Source of the DNA: CAUSKK01 sp963532425
GTDB lineage: Bacteria; Pseudomonadota; Gammaproteobacteria; Cardiobacteriales; Cardiobacteriaceae
Length of the DNA stretch: 64,000 nt
Direction: 5' to 3'
Assembly: GCA_963532425.1 (NCBI GenBank)
Contig: CAUSKK010000003.1
Coordinates: forward strand, 1-64,000
In this document: one piece after another, positions 26,711 to 39,377 of the stretch
How the letters are laid out: each line of letters starts with the position of its first letter
Numbering within the stretch: the first letter of the stretch is position 1
Notes under the pieces: model-generated
The model's input: only the letters and a program-made list of their open reading frames with translations
The model's database searches: none
Told to the model about the DNA's origin: nothing
Program-made: the position numbers and the translations under genes

Positions 26711-27100
26711 ATGCAACAAGTTAGTAATAAAAAAGAAGAGACTGTAGATAAAATAAATAAATTTAATAACTTGTTTACTACTTTATCTGTTGCTATATTT
26801 TTAACAGGGTTTTACCTTGCTGGTTCTTTAATTTTTGCTGGTAGCGCTTGGTATATCCGTCTCTTTGTTGTAGTAGTATCTCTAGTTATTAGCGCTGGCT
26901 TCTTATATAAAACTCTCCACTGGGAGAGAATTATATCTCTATTTAAGGGAGCTAGAATTGAATTAAAGAAGGTATTCTGGCCAAGTAAAAATGAGCTAAC
27001 TAGAACTACATTAATGGTTCTAGTTATGGTTGCTGTATTTTCTATATTTTTTAGTATTATTGATGGGATACTTACTCTATTAATTCGAGGTATTCTATAA
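26711..27100 (+). CDS. secE: Preprotein translocase subunit SecE
   Basis: 129 residues from the second of two in-frame ATGs; AGGA lies 9 nt from this ATG but only 3 nt from the one at 26705, so 26711 is preferred. Three hydrophobic segments as in E. coli SecE: about 18-38, 43-60 and 97-120 ([20 protein letters not shown]), the last preceded by the conserved [12 protein letters not shown] amphipathic helix. SecE is the essential clamp of SecYEG. nusG begins 2 nt downstream. Confidence 0.96.
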   Translation: MQQVSNKKEETVDKINKFNNLFTTLSVAIFLTGFYLAGSLIFAGSAWYIRLFVVVVSLVISAGFLYKTLHWERIISLFKGARIELKKVFWPSKNELTRTTLMVLVMVAVFSIFFSIIDGILTLLIRGIL

Positions 27101-27102
27101 AT

Positions 27103-27639
27103 ATGTCTAAATCATGGTATGTTTTACAGACTTATTCGCAATTTGAACAATATGTTAAACGTGCTCTTAAAGAAAGAATAGATAGGGAAAATCTACACGA
27201 TTATTTTGGTGAAATATTAATACCATCTGAGGAAATAGTTGAAGTTCGTGACGGTAAGAAAAGGACTTCACAAAGAAAATTTTTTCCAGGTTATGTTCTC
27301 ATTGAAATGGAGATGAATGATAATACCTGGCATATTGTTAAGAGTATTCCTAAGGTTTCTGGCTTTGTTGGCGGTACTGCAGATAAACCAGTACCAGTTT
27401 CAGAAAGAGAAGTAAATAAATTATTACAAAGAATAGAAGATGGGACGGAGAGACCCCGTCCTAAGGTTCTTTTTGAAATTGGAGAGGAACTAAGAATTAT
27501 CGAAGGTCCCTTTGCCGAATTTACAGGGATTATAGAAGAAGTTAATTACGATAAAAATCGTTTAAAAGTTTCGGTTCTTATCTTTGGTAGACCGACTCCA
27601 GTTGAACTGGAGTTTAGTCAAGTAACTAAAGATTTGTAA
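27103..27639 (+). CDS. nusG: Transcription termination/antitermination factor NusG
   Basis: 178 residues (E. coli 181). The NGN domain contains [11 protein letters not shown] and the [12 protein letters not shown] and GFVGG stretches; the C-terminal KOW domain begins near residue 125 ([21 protein letters not shown]). NusG binds RNA polymerase and links it to Rho or to S10 of the ribosome. It is the partner of secE in the conserved pair and lies upstream of the L11 operon. Confidence 0.98.
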   Translation: MSKSWYVLQTYSQFEQYVKRALKERIDRENLHDYFGEILIPSEEIVEVRDGKKRTSQRKFFPGYVLIEMEMNDNTWHIVKSIPKVSGFVGGTADKPVPVSEREVNKLLQRIEDGTERPRPKVLFEIGEELRIIEGPFAEFTGIIEEVNYDKNRLKVSVLIFGRPTPVELEFSQVTKDL

Positions 27640-27691
27640 TTTTAATTTTGGGGAGCTTTAAAAGGCGTTAAACCCATAGGAGTATTTAAAA

Positions 27692-28120
27692 ATGGCAAAA
27701 AAAATAACGGGATATATTAAATTACAAATCCCTGCGGGCAAGGCAAATCCAAGCCCACCGGTTGGCCCAGCATTAGGTCAACGAGGCGTTAATATTATGG
27801 AATTCTGTAAGGCGTTTAATGCTGAAACGCAGAGCCTTGAAGCCGGGATGCCTATACCTGTTGTAATTACTGTTTATAGTGACCGTAGTTTTACTTTCAT
27901 AACAAAGACGCCTCCTGCTTCATTCTTATTGAAAAAAGCTGCAGGTATTAAGTCAGGTAGTGGCCGACCTAATAGTGATAAGGTTGGTGTTGTTAGTCGT
28001 ACTCAATTAGAGGAAATTGTTAAGCTTAAACAAGCTGACTTAACTGCTGCTAATTTAGAAGCTGGCATTAAAACCATTGAGGGCAGTGCACGTTCTATGG
28101 GTCTAAAAGTAGAGGGATAA
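27692..28120 (+). CDS. rplK: 50S ribosomal protein L11
   Basis: 142 residues, same as E. coli. The N-terminal Pro-rich helix ([20 protein letters not shown]) that meets thiostrepton and elongation factors, and the C-terminal rRNA-binding domain, are intact. AGGAGT 7 nt upstream of ATG is a strong site. First gene of the L11-L1 pair, with 5 nt to rplA. Confidence 0.99.
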   Translation: MAKKITGYIKLQIPAGKANPSPPVGPALGQRGVNIMEFCKAFNAETQSLEAGMPIPVVITVYSDRSFTFITKTPPASFLLKKAAGIKSGSGRPNSDKVGVVSRTQLEEIVKLKQADLTAANLEAGIKTIEGSARSMGLKVEG

Positions 28121-28125
28121 TTCGT

Positions 28126-28824
28126 ATGTCTAAATTATCAAAACGTGCTAAGAAAATAAAAGAAAGTCTAGTATTAGGGAAAATTTATAGCACTACTGAT
28201 GCTATATCAGTATTAAAAAGTCTTCCTCAAGCCAAATTTATAGAGTCAGTTGATATTGCATTAAATCTTGGTATTGATCCGCGCAAATCAGACCAAGTTG
28301 TTCGTGGCGCTGTTGTTTTACCTAATGGTACTGGAAAAACAGTTCGTGTGGCCGTATTTGCTCAAGGTTCTAGTGCTGATGCTGCAAAGGCTGCAGGCGC
28401 TGATATTGTGGGGATGGATGAACTAGCGGCAGAAATTAAAAATGGTCGTAGCGATTTTGATGTAGTAATTGCAGAACCGGCTGCCATGCGTATAGTTGGA
28501 CAATTAGGTCAGGTTCTTGGACCACGTGGTTTGATGCCTAATCCTAAAGTTGGTACTGTTACTACCGATGTAAAAACCGCTGTTGAAAATGCTAAATCTG
28601 GTCAGATTCGTTTCCGTGCTGATAAAGGTGGTGTGATTCATGCTACTATTGGAAAAGTTAGCTTTTCTGTTGAACAGCTAAGCCAAAATCTAAGTAGTTT
28701 GGTTACAGAAGTTAATAGATTAAAACCAGCCACATCTAAAGGTATTTATCTGAAAAAGGCTTATATTTCCACAACAATGGGACCAGGATTGCCTATTGAT
28801 ATTAATACATTATTAGTAAATTAG
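28126..28824 (+). CDS. rplA: 50S ribosomal protein L1
   Basis: 232 residues (E. coli 234). It forms the L1 stalk over 23S rRNA and in E. coli represses its own operon by binding the rplK leader. Family sequences [17 protein letters not shown] and [13 protein letters not shown] are present. A 186-nt leader separates it from rplJ. Confidence 0.99.
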   Translation: MSKLSKRAKKIKESLVLGKIYSTTDAISVLKSLPQAKFIESVDIALNLGIDPRKSDQVVRGAVVLPNGTGKTVRVAVFAQGSSADAAKAAGADIVGMDELAAEIKNGRSDFDVVIAEPAAMRIVGQLGQVLGPRGLMPNPKVGTVTTDVKTAVENAKSGQIRFRADKGGVIHATIGKVSFSVEQLSQNLSSLVTEVNRLKPATSKGIYLKKAYISTTMGPGLPIDINTLLVN

Positions 28825-29010
28825 TTTTTTGGGGAGTAGCTGTATTGTCAGCTACTATCAAAGACTGCAGGTGTTTAAAAACTTAATTTCCTGCATAGAT
28901 GGTAGGGTCACAATTCAGTTAATGGATATGGCTATACCTAATGGTATTACTTTAAATTATAAATTAAAGTAATGTGTGTTAAATAACCAATCCAACCCAA
29001 GGAGTATGGA
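28825..29010 (+). promoter_or_regulatory. Putative L10 leader before rplJL
   Basis: The 186-nt gap contains hairpins GTAGCTG/CAGCTAC near 28836-28855 and GCAGG/CCTGC near 28867-28895. In enterobacteria the L10-(L12)4 complex represses rplJ translation by binding a structured leader at this place. The position fits; I cannot score the fold. Confidence 0.55.
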
Positions 29011-29514
29011 ATGGGATTAAATCTAAGCAGCAAAAAAGAAATAGTTGCTGAGGTTGCCGAGGTTGCAGGTAAAGCTTTTTCCTTAGTTGCAACTGAATAT
29101 CATGGCTTAACCGTTGAGCATATGACTCAGTTACATGCTCAAGCTAGGGCTAGTGGCGTTTATCTTCGTATTGTTAAAAATACTCTTGCACGACGGGCGT
29201 TGGCTGATACTGAATTTAAGAATGCTGAAGCTAAATTAGTAGGACCTCTAGTACTGGCCTTTTCTTTGGAATATCCTGGTGCGGCGCCACGTCTATGGCG
29301 TGACTTCTTTAAAGTAAATGACAAATTAGATAAGAATATCGTCAAATTTGTTAGTATTTCTGGAGAAGTTCTAGCAGGGAAAGAGTTTGAGCGTTTAGCA
29401 AAACTGCCTTCTCGCGACGAAGGTATTGCCTTGTTGATGTCTTGTATGTTAGCACCAGTTGGAAAACTAGTACGTACCATTGACGCTATTCGTCAAGAAA
29501 AAGAAGCCGCCTAA
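29011..29514 (+). CDS. rplJ: 50S ribosomal protein L10
   Basis: 167 residues (E. coli 165). The N-terminal rRNA-binding domain contains ATEYHGLTVEHMTQL and RIVKNTLARRAL; the C-terminal helix that anchors L7/L12 dimers is present (SCMLAPVGKLVRTIDAIRQE). AAGGAG lies 7 nt before the start. It is the stalk base and the likely autogenous repressor of the rplJL unit. GC is higher here than in the S10 block. Confidence 0.98.
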   Translation: MGLNLSSKKEIVAEVAEVAGKAFSLVATEYHGLTVEHMTQLHAQARASGVYLRIVKNTLARRALADTEFKNAEAKLVGPLVLAFSLEYPGAAPRLWRDFFKVNDKLDKNIVKFVSISGEVLAGKEFERLAKLPSRDEGIALLMSCMLAPVGKLVRTIDAIRQEKEAA

Positions 29515-29562
29515 CTTCATAAAATTAATTTCTAATTTTTATTTAAATTTTAAAGGATTATT

Positions 29563-29934
29563 ATGTCTATCTCTAAAGAAGATATCTTGAATGCCATCTC
29601 AGAAATGAGTGTTATGGAAATTGTTGATCTTATTTCAGCAATGGAAGAGAAATTTAACGTAACAGCTGCTGTAGCTGTTGCTCCGGCTTCTGAAGGTGGT
29701 GCTGCTTCTTCAGCTGAGGCCCAAACTGAATTTGACGTTATTCTGTCCGATTCTGGCGCTAACAAAGTTGCTGTTATTAAAGTTGTTCGCGGCGTAACTG
29801 GTCTGGGTCTGAAAGAAGCTAAAGATGCCGTTGATGGTGCTCCGACTACTCTGAAGGAAGGCGTTTCTAAAGAAGAAGCTGATAAAATTAAGGCTGAACT
29901 TGAAGCTGCTGGCGCTAAAGTCGACATTAAATAA
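29563..29934 (+). CDS. rplL: 50S ribosomal protein L7/L12
   Basis: 123 residues. The N-terminal dimerisation domain ([20 protein letters not shown]), an Ala/Glu-rich hinge about 40-50, and the C-terminal factor-binding domain ([20 protein letters not shown]) are all standard. It recruits translational GTPases. The stop codon is joined directly to a TAAGCGCTTCC palindrome copy. Confidence 0.99.
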   Translation: MSISKEDILNAISEMSVMEIVDLISAMEEKFNVTAAVAVAPASEGGAASSAEAQTEFDVILSDSGANKVAVIKVVRGVTGLGLKEAKDAVDGAPTTLKEGVSKEEADKIKAELEAAGAKVDIK

Positions 29935-29958
29935 GCGCTTCCTTCTCCTAAAAAAGAA

Positions 29959-29990
29959 AGTACCGATACTTTATAAGTGTCGGTACTTTT
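29959..29990 (+). terminator. Attenuator between rplL and rpoB
   Basis: AGTACCGATACTT pairs with AAGTGTCGGTACT (one G-T pair) and is followed by a short T run. A partial terminator at this place limits RNA polymerase subunit synthesis relative to ribosomal protein in E. coli. Confidence 0.8.
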
Positions 29991-30115
29991 GGCGTCTTTA
30001 TAGAATGTATTACTCTGGTTATTTCCTAAAAATAATTAAATTAATTCATTCTTTACTTATTTCACAACACATTTTAGTGTTAGGCCACTTCTATCTCTAA
30101 GAGGTTACGATATAT

Positions 30116-33100
30116 ATGTCTTATACATTTACCGGAAAGAAACGTATCCGTAAAAATTTTAGCAAACTACCGGCGATTCTAGACACTCCCTATTTGCTTT
30201 CAATGCAAATTAATTCATATAACGATTTTTTGCAGCAAAACGTTTCCTCAACTAAACGCTTAAATATTGGCTTACAGGAGGCCTTTAACTCCGTTTTTCC
30301 CATTATAAGTAATAATGGTATGGTTGAATTACAATTTATCGGCTATGAATTGGGAAAACCAGAATTTGATGTTCGTGAATGTCAGCTACGTGGAGTAACC
30401 TACTCAGCTCCTCTGCGAGCTAAAATGCGCCTGGCTATTTACGATAAAAACAGCACTAAGAAAAAGTTAAAACAAACCGTTGATTCTGAGGCTGTTTTTA
30501 TGGGAGAACTCCCTCTTATGACCAACAATGGTACTTTTGTTATTAATGGTACAGAGCGGGTTATTGTTTCTCAACTACATCGTTCTCCCGGTGTATTTTT
30601 TGATCATGATAAGGGCGCTGGTCACAGTTCTGGGAAACTTCTCTATTCAGCTCGTATCATTCCCTACCGTGGTTCATGGCTAGATTTCGAATTTGACGCC
30701 AAAGACATGGTCTATTGCCGTATTGACCGTCGCCGAAAACTGCTTGTTACCGTGCTGCTAAAAGCACTAGGAATGACTAAACAGGAAATTCTTGATACTT
30801 TCTTTGAAAAGCAGTACTTCAGCGTTGCCAAGGGCGGAAAATTTGAAATGTCCTTTGAGCCAGAGCAATTCCGAGGCGAAGTGGCTGCCTTTGATATTGT
30901 GGTTGATAACGAAATTATTGTGGAAGCCGGCCGTCGGATTACGGCCCGTGAGGTTCGCAAGCTGGTTAATGCTGAGGTAAAAAAACAGGTCGTACCCGAT
31001 AATTTTATCGTGGGTCGTGTGTTGGCCGAAGACATTATAGATAAAGCCACTGGAAATGTGGTTCTAGCTGCCAACACCACCCTTAATCAGGAAGACCTCA
31101 ATAAAATTATTGAGGCTGGCGTGAAATCGTTCTCAACGCTTTATATCAATGAGCTTAATCATGGCGCTTATATTTCTATGACTCTAGCTGAGGACGAACG
31201 CGCTGATGAACAGGAGGCTCGTGCAGAAATTTACCGTATGATGCGCCCCGGCGAGCCGCCAACCAAAGAAGCCGCCGATACCCTTTTTGAAAACCTTTTC
31301 CTAACTGAAGAACGCTACGACCTGTCGCGGGTGGGAAGAATGAAATTTAATCGCCGGCTAGGTTTTGAACCCAGCCACGGCAGTGGTGTTCTATCCAAAG
31401 AAGATATTCTTGCCGTTCTGAAAGAACTTATCGACATCCGTAACGGTGATAGCAACGTGGATGACATTGACCATCTGGGGAACCGTCGTATCCGCTGTGT
31501 GGGTGAAATGGCAGAAAATGCCTTCCGTATTGGCCTTGTTCGTCTGGAACGCTCCATCAAAGACCGCCTGGCCCAGGCTGAAACTGAAGGTTGGAACCCC
31601 AAAGACATTGTCAACGCTAAACCTGTGGCCGCCGCCATCAAGGAATTCTTTACCTCTTCCCAGCTTTCCCAGTTTATGGATCAGAACAACCCGCTGTCCG
31701 AGGTTACCCATAAACGCCGGATTTCGGCACTGGGTCCCGGCGGCCTAACCCGTGAACGGGCTGGCTTTGAAGTGCGCGACGTTCACCCCACTCACTATGG
31801 CCGTCTCTGTCCCATTGAAACTCCCGAGGGCCCAAACATCGGCTTGATTAACTCGCTGGCCGTCTATGCCCAAACCAATGAATACGGTTTCCTGGAAACA
31901 CCCTACCGTAAGGTGATAGATGGTCTGGTTACCGATGAAATCGAATATCTTTCGGCCATTGATGAGAACAAGTTTGTTATTGCCCAGGCCAACGCCGCTG
32001 TGGATGAGCAGAAGCGCTTAGTAGGCGATTTGGTCTCCGTGCGCTATGAAAACGAATTTTCGCTGCTGCCTCCCGAGCGGGTTCAGTTTATGGACGTCTC
32101 ACCGAAGCAGATGGTTTCGGTGGCTGCCTCACTGATTCCATTCCTGGAGCATGACGACGCCAACCGAGCACTGATGGGCTCAAACATGCAGCGACAGGCG
32201 GTACCTACCCTACGGGCCGATAAACCCCTGGTGGGTACCGGCATGGAGGCGGTGGTAGCCAAAGATTCGGGCGTGCTGGTACAGGCCAATCGCGGCGGGG
32301 TGGTTTACTCGGTGGACTCTTCGCGTATTGTGGTTAAGGTGAACGAGGAAGAAATTGCCATTAACGGCCTGGGGGTTGATATCTACAACCTGAAAAAATA
32401 CACCCGTTCCAACCAAAACACCTGTATCAACCAGAAACCGCTGGTAAAACCCGGTGATGTTATCGCCAAGGGCGATGTGCTGGCCGATGGCCCCTCCACC
32501 GACCTGGGCGAACTGGCGCTGGGGCAAAATATGCTCATCGCCTTCATGCCCTGGAACGGCTATAACTTTGAAGACTCCATTCTGATTTCCGAGCGGGTGG
32601 TTCAGGAAGACCGCTTCACCACCATTCATATTGAGGAACTCTCCTGCATTGCCCGAGATACTAAGCTGGGTGCCGAAGAAATCAGCGCCGATATCCCCAA
32701 TGTTAAGGAAAGCGCTCTGGCCAAGTTGGACGCCACCGGTATCATTCACATCGGTGCTGAAGTGAAGGTGGGCGATATCCTCGTGGGTAAAGTTACCCCC
32801 AAAGGGGAGCGCTCCCAGTCGCCGGAGGAAAAACTGCTGCGCGCCATTTTTGGTGAGAAGGCCTCTGATGTAAAAGACACCTCACTGCGCGTGCCCACTG
32901 GCATGGATGGCACGGTGGTGGACGTACGCGTTTACACCCGGGACGGGGTCGAAAAGGACGCCCGCGCCAAGGAAATCGAGCAGATGGAGCTGGAAAGCAT
33001 TGCCAAGGATATGAAAGACCAGCTGCGGGTTTTCGAAGATGATATTTACGGCCGGGCGAAGCGCTTCCTACTCAATCAGGTTCTGAAGAAGGCTCCCAAA

Positions 33101-34189
33101 CGCAAGGCTGGCGATGTGGTTGACGAAGCGCTTCTGGCCGAGCTGAAACCTTCCCAGTGGTTTGATTTGCGTCTGCAGGATGCCGATTTGAACGAACAGC
33201 TGGAAAGCATGCAGAAGCTGCTGGAAGACAAGCGGAAAGAGCTGCAGGACTACTACGAAGAGAAAAAGGCGAAATTCTCCCAGGGTGATGACCTGGCGCC
33301 GGGTGTACTTAAGATGGTTAAAGTCTATCTAGCCGTAAAACGTCGGCTGCAGCCGGGCGACAAGATGGCCGGTCGCCACGGTAACAAAGGGGTGGTTTCC
33401 ATGATTGTGCCGGTGGAAGACATGCCCTATATGGAAGATGGCACGCCAGTAGATATTTGCCTGAACCCGCTAGGTGTACCATCACGGATGAACATTGGTC
33501 AGGTGCTGGAAACCCACCTGGGCTGGGCCGCCCGAGGCATCGGTCTGCGCATTGGCGAGATGCTGGATAACAATGAACCGCTAGATAAACTTCGCAACTA
33601 TCTCAACGAGGTTTACAACCACAGTGGCCAGAAGGAGGATTTGGACTCACTTAATGATGAGGACTTCAAAGCGCTCTGTGCTAATCTGCGGGCCGGCGTC
33701 CCTATGGCCACGCCAGTTTTTGATGGTGCCAAGGAAACGGAAGTTCGGCGCATGCTGCAGTTGGCTGGCCTGCCGGAAACAGGTCAAACCTACCTCTACG
33801 ATGGCCGTACCGGGGAGCGCTTCGAACGGCCGGTAACCGTAGGCTATATGTACATGCTGAAGCTCAACCACCTGGTTGATGACAAGATGCACGCCCGCTC
33901 CACCGGCCCCTACAGTCTGGTTACCCAGCAGCCGCTGGGTGGCCGAGCCCAGTTCGGGGGCCAGCGCTTCGGGGAAATGGAGGTGTGGGCGCTGGAGGCC
34001 TACGGTGCCGCCTACACCCTGCAGGAGATGCTGACGGTAAAATCGGACGATGTCGAAGGTCGGACGAAGATGTATAAAAATATTGTGGATGGCAACCTGC
34101 ATGTAGCCGCCGGCATTCCCGAATCCTTTAATGTTCTGACCAAAGAGATTAAAGCGCTGGGTATTAACATTGATTTAGAACGAGAATAA
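30116..34189 (+). CDS. rpoB: RNA polymerase beta subunit
   Basis: 1357 residues (E. coli 1342). Catalytic-core sequences include the fork/rifampicin region [34 protein letters not shown] split over about 510-550 and [15 protein letters not shown] near residue 1080. Rifampicin-contact residues S, D, H and S appear wild type. Composition is mosaic: the first ~1.1 kb is AT-rich with T-ending codons, then from about 31.2 kb the DNA is GC-rich and carries three palindromes, two of which encode KRF (AKRFLLNQ) and EAL (DEALLAEL) in the C-terminal third. rpoC follows after 12 nt. Confidence 0.99.
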   Translation: MSYTFTGKKRIRKNFSKLPAILDTPYLLSMQINSYNDFLQQNVSSTKRLNIGLQEAFNSVFPIISNNGMVELQFIGYELGKPEFDVRECQLRGVTYSAPLRAKMRLAIYDKNSTKKKLKQTVDSEAVFMGELPLMTNNGTFVINGTERVIVSQLHRSPGVFFDHDKGAGHSSGKLLYSARIIPYRGSWLDFEFDAKDMVYCRIDRRRKLLVTVLLKALGMTKQEILDTFFEKQYFSVAKGGKFEMSFEPEQFRGEVAAFDIVVDNEIIVEAGRRITAREVRKLVNAEVKKQVVPDNFIVGRVLAEDIIDKATGNVVLAANTTLNQEDLNKIIEAGVKSFSTLYINELNHGAYISMTLAEDERADEQEARAEIYRMMRPGEPPTKEAADTLFENLFLTEERYDLSRVGRMKFNRRLGFEPSHGSGVLSKEDILAVLKELIDIRNGDSNVDDIDHLGNRRIRCVGEMAENAFRIGLVRLERSIKDRLAQAETEGWNPKDIVNAKPVAAAIKEFFTSSQLSQFMDQNNPLSEVTHKRRISALGPGGLTRERAGFEVRDVHPTHYGRLCPIETPEGPNIGLINSLAVYAQTNEYGFLETPYRKVIDGLVTDEIEYLSAIDENKFVIAQANAAVDEQKRLVGDLVSVRYENEFSLLPPERVQFMDVSPKQMVSVAASLIPFLEHDDANRALMGSNMQRQAVPTLRADKPLVGTGMEAVVAKDSGVLVQANRGGVVYSVDSSRIVVKVNEEEIAINGLGVDIYNLKKYTRSNQNTCINQKPLVKPGDVIAKGDVLADGPSTDLGELALGQNMLIAFMPWNGYNFEDSILISERVVQEDRFTTIHIEELSCIARDTKLGAEEISADIPNVKESALAKLDATGIIHIGAEVKVGDILVGKVTPKGERSQSPEEKLLRAIFGEKASDVKDTSLRVPTGMDGTVVDVRVYTRDGVEKDARAKEIEQMELESIAKDMKDQLRVFEDDIYGRAKRFLLNQVLKKAPKRKAGDVVDEALLAELKPSQWFDLRLQDADLNEQLESMQKLLEDKRKELQDYYEEKKAKFSQGDDLAPGVLKMVKVYLAVKRRLQPGDKMAGRHGNKGVVSMIVPVEDMPYMEDGTPVDICLNPLGVPSRMNIGQVLETHLGWAARGIGLRIGEMLDNNEPLDKLRNYLNEVYNHSGQKEDLDSLNDEDFKALCANLRAGVPMATPVFDGAKETEVRRMLQLAGLPETGQTYLYDGRTGERFERPVTVGYMYMLKLNHLVDDKMHARSTGPYSLVTQQPLGGRAQFGGQRFGEMEVWALEAYGAAYTLQEMLTVKSDDVEGRTKMYKNIVDGNLHVAAGIPESFNVLTKEIKALGINIDLERE

Positions 34190-34201
34190 GGGAAAAAGAA
34201 T

Positions 34202-37200
34202 ATGAAACACCTTGTCAATATGTATAAAAAGAGCAATGAGGGTATGGACGATTTCGACCGTATCCGCATTGGTCTGGCTTCGCCCGATATGATTCGTTCC
34301 TGGTCCTTTGGTGAGGTTAAAAAACCCGAAACCATCAATTACCGCACTTTTAAGCCCGAACGCGACGGTCTCTTCTGCGCCAAAATTTTTGGTCCCATGA
34401 AGGACTATGAATGTCTCTGTGGTAAATACAAGCGCTTGAAACATCGGGGGGTTGTCTGTGAAAAATGCGGCGTTGAGGTTACCAAATCCAGCGTGCGCCG
34501 CGAACGTATGGGCCACATTGAGCTGGCCACACCGGTGGCCCACATCTGGTTTCTGAAATCATTGCCCTCGCGCATTGGTCTGCTGTTGGACATTAACCTG
34601 CGCGAAATTGAACGGGTTCTTTACTTTGAATCCTTTATTGTCCTAGACCCCGGCATGACCCCGCTGAATAAATTCCAGCTGCTCAGCGAAGACCAATATG
34701 ACGAGGCCCAGAATCTCTACGGCAGCGAATTTAAAGCCATGATGGGAGCCGAGGCTATCCAAGAGATTCTGCGGGAAATGGATTTAGCCGCCGAGATTGA
34801 AAAGCTGCGGGATGAATTGGCCAACACTAATTCTGATCTAAAGGCGAAGCGCTTAGTAAAACGACTGAAGCTGATGGAAGCGCTGGTTAATTCCGGCAAC
34901 CGCCCCGAGTGGCTAATTCTGGAAGTGCTGCCGGTACTGCCTCCAGACCTGCGACCGTTGGTGCCGTTGGATTCTGGTCGTTTTGCCACATCGGATTTGA
35001 ACGATTTGTACCGGCGGGTTATTAACCGGAATAACCGGCTGAAGCGCTTACTAGAGCTGTTTGCTCCAGACATTATCGTTCGTAACGAAAAACGCATGCT
35101 GCAGGAGGCGGTGGATTCGCTGCTGGATAACGGCCGGCGCGGTCGTACCGTTACCGGCTCCAATAAACGGCCACTGAAGTCGCTGGCCGATATGATTAAA
35201 GGTAAACAAGGCCGTTTCCGTCAGAACCTGCTTGGCAAACGGGTGGACTATTCCGGTCGTTCGGTTATCGTGGTAGGGCCCACTCTGCGGCTGCACCAGT
35301 GTGGTCTACCTAAACGGATGGCGCTGGAGCTGTTTAAACCGTTCATCTTCCAGCAGCTAATTGCCAAACAGCAGGCGCCTACCATTAAGGCTGCCAAACT
35401 GATGGTAGAACGGGATGAACCGGCCGTTTGGGATGCCCTGGAATACGTCATTCGCGAACACCCAGTTATGTTGAACCGGGCGCCAACGCTGCACCGTCTC
35501 GGCATTCAGGCCTTTGAACCCATTCTGATTGAGGGCAAAGCCATTCAGCTGCACCCGCTAGTTTGTTCAGCCTTTAACGCTGACTTTGACGGCGACCAGA
35601 TGGCCGTTCACATTCCCCTTTCTCTGGAAGCCCAGCTGGAGGCTCGGGCTCTAATGATGAGCTCCAATAACGTGCTGTCACCGGCCAACGGTGAGCCTAT
35701 CATCGTGCCCTCCCAGGACGTGGTTCTAGGTCTCTACTATATGACCCGGGAAAAAATTAATGCCAAAGGCGAAGGCCAATACTTTATGGACATTGCCGAG
35801 GTGGAACGTGCTTACCAGCGCGGTGATGTGGCCCTGCAGGCTCGAATTCAGGTGCGTATGACCACCTATAATGAGGGTGTTTCTGAGGTAAAACGCGTTA
35901 GCACCACCGTAGGCCGAGCGCTTCTTTCCCAGATTCTGCCCGAAGGCATTGCCTTTAAATTTATTGATACACCGATGACGAAAAAGGCCATTTCGGCCCT
36001 ACTGAACCAGTGCTATCGTCAGGTGGGTCTGCAGGAATCGGTTAATCTCGCTGACCAGCTGATGTATACCGGCTTCCGCTATGCCACTCGCTCCGGCTCT
36101 TCCATTGGTATTACCGACATGGTGGTTCCCGATGTGAAGGCCAGCATCTTGGCTAAATCCGAAGAAAGGGTGAAAGAAATCGAGTCGCAGATGAATGCGG
36201 GCCTCATTACCTCCGGAGAAAAATACAACAAGGTGGTCGATATCTGGACAAAAACCACCGATGACCTGGCCAACGCCATGATGGCCCAGCTGGGAAAAGA
36301 AACGATCATCAACCGTGAGGGTAAAAAAGTTCAACAGGATTCATTTAACTCCGTTTACATGATGGCTGATTCCGGTGCCCGGGGCTCTCAGTCGCAGATT
36401 CGCCAGCTGGCCGGCATGCGTGGTCTGATGGCTCGCCCCGATGGCTCCATCATTGAAACACCTATTACGGCTAACTTCCGTGAGGGTCTGAATGTACTGG
36501 AATATTTCGTTTCCACCCATGGTGCACGTAAAGGTCTGGCCGATACAGCTCTGAAAACAGCCAACTCTGGATATTTGACCCGCCGTCTGGTCGATGTGGC
36601 CCAGGATATTGTGGTTACCGAGCCGGACTGTGGCACCAGCAAGGGGTTGACGCTTCAAGCAGTGGTTAAAGATGGGGAAATTGTTGAACGGCTATCCTAT
36701 CGGATTCTGGGACGGGTACTGGCTGAACCCATTACCAACAAGGAACATAAGGTCATTCTGGATGCGGGCACACTGATTGAGGAAAAAGAATCACGCATTA
36801 TTGATGAGCTCGGTGTTGACCGGGTGGTGGTGCGTTCTCCCATTACCTGTAAATCTCGCTATGGCGTCTGTGCTCAGTGCTATGGCCGCGATTTGGCTCG
36901 GGGCCATAAGGTCAATGTAGGCGAAGCCGTTGGGGTGATTGCTGCCCAGTCCATCGGTGAACCGGGCACCCAGTTGACGATGCGGACTTTCCACATTGGT
37001 GGTGCCGCCTCCAGCTCAGTTAAGACCAGCTCTATCGATATTAAAAGCGCTGGGGTTGTGCAGTTCGTTAATATGAAGACGGTAACCAATAAAGACGGTC
37101 AAATAGTCGTAGTCTCTCGTTCTGGTGAACTATTGATTGTTAACGAAAACGGCTATGAGCGGGAACGCTATAAAGTGCCCTATGGCACGACACTGCTGGT

Positions 37201-38389
37201 GAAAGATGGTGAAACGGTTTCTGCGGGTAAATCTGTCGCCACCTGGGACCCCCATACCTATCCTATTATTTCTGAATATGCTGGTAAGGTAGCTCTCTTT
37301 GACTTTGAAGATGGTATGACTGTGCAGGAAAAATCGGATAATGAAACCGGCATGCCAACCTGGACAGTAATGGAATCGAGCGCTCGACCCAATTCTGCTA
37401 AGGATAAACGTCCCTCCATTCAGCTGTTCAATAGTGAAGATAAACCAGTAACACAGCCTAATAGTGATGTGCCTGTGAACTATTTCCTACCGGCCGGCGC
37501 CGTTGTGCAAATTAATAATGGTATGAACATTAATGTTGGTGATATTCTGGCTCGCATTCCTCAGGAAAGTGGTAAAACAGCTGATATCACCGGTGGTCTA
37601 CCTCGGGTAGCTGACCTGTTTGAAGCGCGTAAACCCAAAGAACCCGCTATTCTAGCTGAAACCAGCGGTACCGTCTCCTTTGGTAAGGAAACTAAGGGGA
37701 AAAATCGCCTTATTATTCGTTCTGATAATGGTGAGGACTCAGAGATGATGATTCCCAAATGGCGGCGTCTCAATATTTTTGAGGGTGAGCGGGTAACCAA
37801 AGGGGAAGTACTTGCCGAAGGTGGCTTAAGTCTGCAGGACATTTTACGGTTGCGGGGTGTACACGAATTGGCCTCCTACATTGTTTTTGAAATACAGGAA
37901 GTCTATCGGGCCCAGGGCGTAAAAATTAACGACAAACACATTGAAGTTATTGTGCGGCAGATGCTTCGTAAGGTGCTGATTACCAGTGCTGGTGATTCCA
38001 ACTTTATCGTTGGTGAGCAGGTTGATTTGGCTAGGGTTAACCAAGAGAATGATCGGCTGGAACAAGAAGGAAAATTAGCCATAGAGTTTGAACCGGTACT
38101 TATGGGGATTACTAAGGCATCTTTGGCCACAGAATCATTCATTTCTGCAGCGTCATTCCAGGAAACCACACGTGTTCTAACAGAAGCTGCCGTTTTGGGT
38201 AGCGCCGATGAACTGCGCGGCTTGAAAGAAAACGTCGTGGTCGGGCGGCTTATTCCAGCAGGAACAGGCCTTGCTTACCACCAAGAACGGCGGGCCATCC
38301 GACAGGAAGAGCAAGATTTGCTTAACTTAGTTGCTCAAGATAATGAACCCATTGAAGAGGAGACAGAAGTTACAGAAGTGGAAGAATAA
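34202..38389 (+). CDS. rpoC: RNA polymerase beta' subunit
   Basis: 1395 residues (E. coli 1407). Zinc site 1 ([20 protein letters not shown], about 71-90), the catalytic [12 protein letters not shown] at about 459-470, and zinc site 2 (EPDCG, then [11 protein letters not shown]) are intact. The bridge-helix and trigger-loop region ([22 protein letters not shown]) is present. Its first 2.7 kb is GC-rich with three palindromes; from about 37 kb the sequence turns AT-rich again. Forms the active site with rpoB. Confidence 0.99.
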   Translation: MKHLVNMYKKSNEGMDDFDRIRIGLASPDMIRSWSFGEVKKPETINYRTFKPERDGLFCAKIFGPMKDYECLCGKYKRLKHRGVVCEKCGVEVTKSSVRRERMGHIELATPVAHIWFLKSLPSRIGLLLDINLREIERVLYFESFIVLDPGMTPLNKFQLLSEDQYDEAQNLYGSEFKAMMGAEAIQEILREMDLAAEIEKLRDELANTNSDLKAKRLVKRLKLMEALVNSGNRPEWLILEVLPVLPPDLRPLVPLDSGRFATSDLNDLYRRVINRNNRLKRLLELFAPDIIVRNEKRMLQEAVDSLLDNGRRGRTVTGSNKRPLKSLADMIKGKQGRFRQNLLGKRVDYSGRSVIVVGPTLRLHQCGLPKRMALELFKPFIFQQLIAKQQAPTIKAAKLMVERDEPAVWDALEYVIREHPVMLNRAPTLHRLGIQAFEPILIEGKAIQLHPLVCSAFNADFDGDQMAVHIPLSLEAQLEARALMMSSNNVLSPANGEPIIVPSQDVVLGLYYMTREKINAKGEGQYFMDIAEVERAYQRGDVALQARIQVRMTTYNEGVSEVKRVSTTVGRALLSQILPEGIAFKFIDTPMTKKAISALLNQCYRQVGLQESVNLADQLMYTGFRYATRSGSSIGITDMVVPDVKASILAKSEERVKEIESQMNAGLITSGEKYNKVVDIWTKTTDDLANAMMAQLGKETIINREGKKVQQDSFNSVYMMADSGARGSQSQIRQLAGMRGLMARPDGSIIETPITANFREGLNVLEYFVSTHGARKGLADTALKTANSGYLTRRLVDVAQDIVVTEPDCGTSKGLTLQAVVKDGEIVERLSYRILGRVLAEPITNKEHKVILDAGTLIEEKESRIIDELGVDRVVVRSPITCKSRYGVCAQCYGRDLARGHKVNVGEAVGVIAAQSIGEPGTQLTMRTFHIGGAASSSVKTSSIDIKSAGVVQFVNMKTVTNKDGQIVVVSRSGELLIVNENGYERERYKVPYGTTLLVKDGETVSAGKSVATWDPHTYPIISEYAGKVALFDFEDGMTVQEKSDNETGMPTWTVMESSARPNSAKDKRPSIQLFNSEDKPVTQPNSDVPVNYFLPAGAVVQINNGMNINVGDILARIPQESGKTADITGGLPRVADLFEARKPKEPAILAETSGTVSFGKETKGKNRLIIRSDNGEDSEMMIPKWRRLNIFEGERVTKGEVLAEGGLSLQDILRLRGVHELASYIVFEIQEVYRAQGVKINDKHIEVIVRQMLRKVLITSAGDSNFIVGEQVDLARVNQENDRLEQEGKLAIEFEPVLMGITKASLATESFISAASFQETTRVLTEAAVLGSADELRGLKENVVVGRLIPAGTGLAYHQERRAIRQEEQDLLNLVAQDNEPIEEETEVTEVEE

Positions 38390-38414
38390 ATTCTATTTCT
38401 ACCATCTTGTTTTC

Positions 38415-38443
38415 TTGACTATTTTTACGAAAGAGCGTAGTAT
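38415..38443 (+). promoter_or_regulatory. Promoter of the str operon
   Basis: TTGACT (38415-38420), 17-nt spacer, TAGTAT (38438-38443). The start of transcription would be about 38450, giving a leader of about 55 nt before rpsL. The -10 box lies within the left arm of the hairpin at 38435-38467. Confidence 0.65.
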
Positions 38444-38467
38444 TTCCCGCCTGTGGCGATACTACGC
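38435..38467 (+). terminator. Hairpin after rpoC
   Basis: GCGTAGTAT pairs with ATACTACGC (9 bp) and is followed by CAATTTTATCTTTATTTTT. A likely terminator for rpoBC that overlaps the str promoter. Confidence 0.65.
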
Positions 38468-38503
38468 CAATTTTATCTTTATTTTTAAATTGGAACTGCA
38501 TAT

Positions 38504-38878
38504 ATGGCAACAATCAATCAGCTGGTACGTAGCCCACGCACCAGCCAAAAAGAAAAAAATAATGTTCCTGCTTTGCAGGGTTGTCCGCAACGTCGTGGTG
38601 TATGTACTCGTGTATATACCACTACTCCGAAAAAACCAAACTCAGCAATGCGTAAAGTTGCACGTACTCGTCTGACTAACAAGTATGAAGTAACTGCCTA
38701 TATCGGTGGTGAAGGGCACAACTTACAAGAGCACTCTTTGGTTTTAATTCGTGGTGGCCGTGTTAAGGATTTACCTGGCGTTCGTTATCATATTGTTCGT
38801 GGAGCATTAGATACTGCAGGCGTTAAAGATCGCAAAAAAGGACGTTCTAAGTACGGGGCAAAACGGCCTAAAGCTTAA
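38504..38878 (+). CDS. rpsL: 30S ribosomal protein S12
   Basis: 124 residues, same as E. coli. Decoding-centre residues K43 ([10 protein letters not shown]) and K88 (GGRVKDLPG) are wild type, so no streptomycin-resistance change is seen. D89, the usual methylthiolation site, is present. First gene of the str operon. Confidence 0.99.
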   Translation: MATINQLVRSPRTSQKEKNNVPALQGCPQRRGVCTRVYTTTPKKPNSAMRKVARTRLTNKYEVTAYIGGEGHNLQEHSLVLIRGGRVKDLPGVRYHIVRGALDTAGVKDRKKGRSKYGAKRPKA

Positions 38879-38897
38879 GTTTTTAAAGGATTAAATT

Positions 38898-39368
38898 ATG
38901 TCAAGAAGAGTACGTGCGCCAATCCGTAATATTTTGCCTGATCCAAAATTCGGCAATATTATAATTGCTAAATTTATTAATATGTTGATGGTTGATGGAA
39001 AAAAATCAGTAGCAGAAAAAGTGGTTTATGAAGCTCTTGAGTTTGCTGCTGAGAAAAAACAGTCGTCACCGGTAGAAATCTTGGAAGGAGCCTTAGAAAA
39101 AGTTCGCCCCTCTGTAGAGGTTAAATCTCGTCGTGTAGGTGGCGCAACCTATCAAGTTCCTATTGAGGTCCACCCTACACGTCAAAATGCATTGGCTATG
39201 CGTTGGTTAATTGAAGCAGCCCGTAAACGTAGTGAAAAATCCATGGCTCAGCGTCTGTCGGCTGAATTTTTGGAAGCTCTCGAAGAACGTGGATCCGCTG
39301 TGAAAAAACGTGATGATACCCACCGAATGGCAGAAGCTAATAGAGCTTTCGCTCACTTCCGCTGGTAA
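38898..39368 (+). CDS. rpsG: 30S ribosomal protein S7
   Basis: 156 residues. It nucleates assembly of the 30S head and in E. coli represses the str operon. [18 protein letters not shown] at the N-terminus and the basic helix [16 protein letters not shown] are typical. AAGGA lies 9 nt upstream of the start; fusA begins 9 nt after the stop. Confidence 0.99.
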   Translation: MSRRVRAPIRNILPDPKFGNIIIAKFINMLMVDGKKSVAEKVVYEALEFAAEKKQSSPVEILEGALEKVRPSVEVKSRRVGGATYQVPIEVHPTRQNALAMRWLIEAARKRSEKSMAQRLSAEFLEALEERGSAVKKRDDTHRMAEANRAFAHFRW

Positions 39369-39377
39369 GAGGTTTTT

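Noticed and set aside
29900..30100. 66-codon frame between rplL and rpoB
   Set aside because: It overlaps the rplL end and runs through the attenuator hairpin, and has no ribosome binding site or recognisable product.
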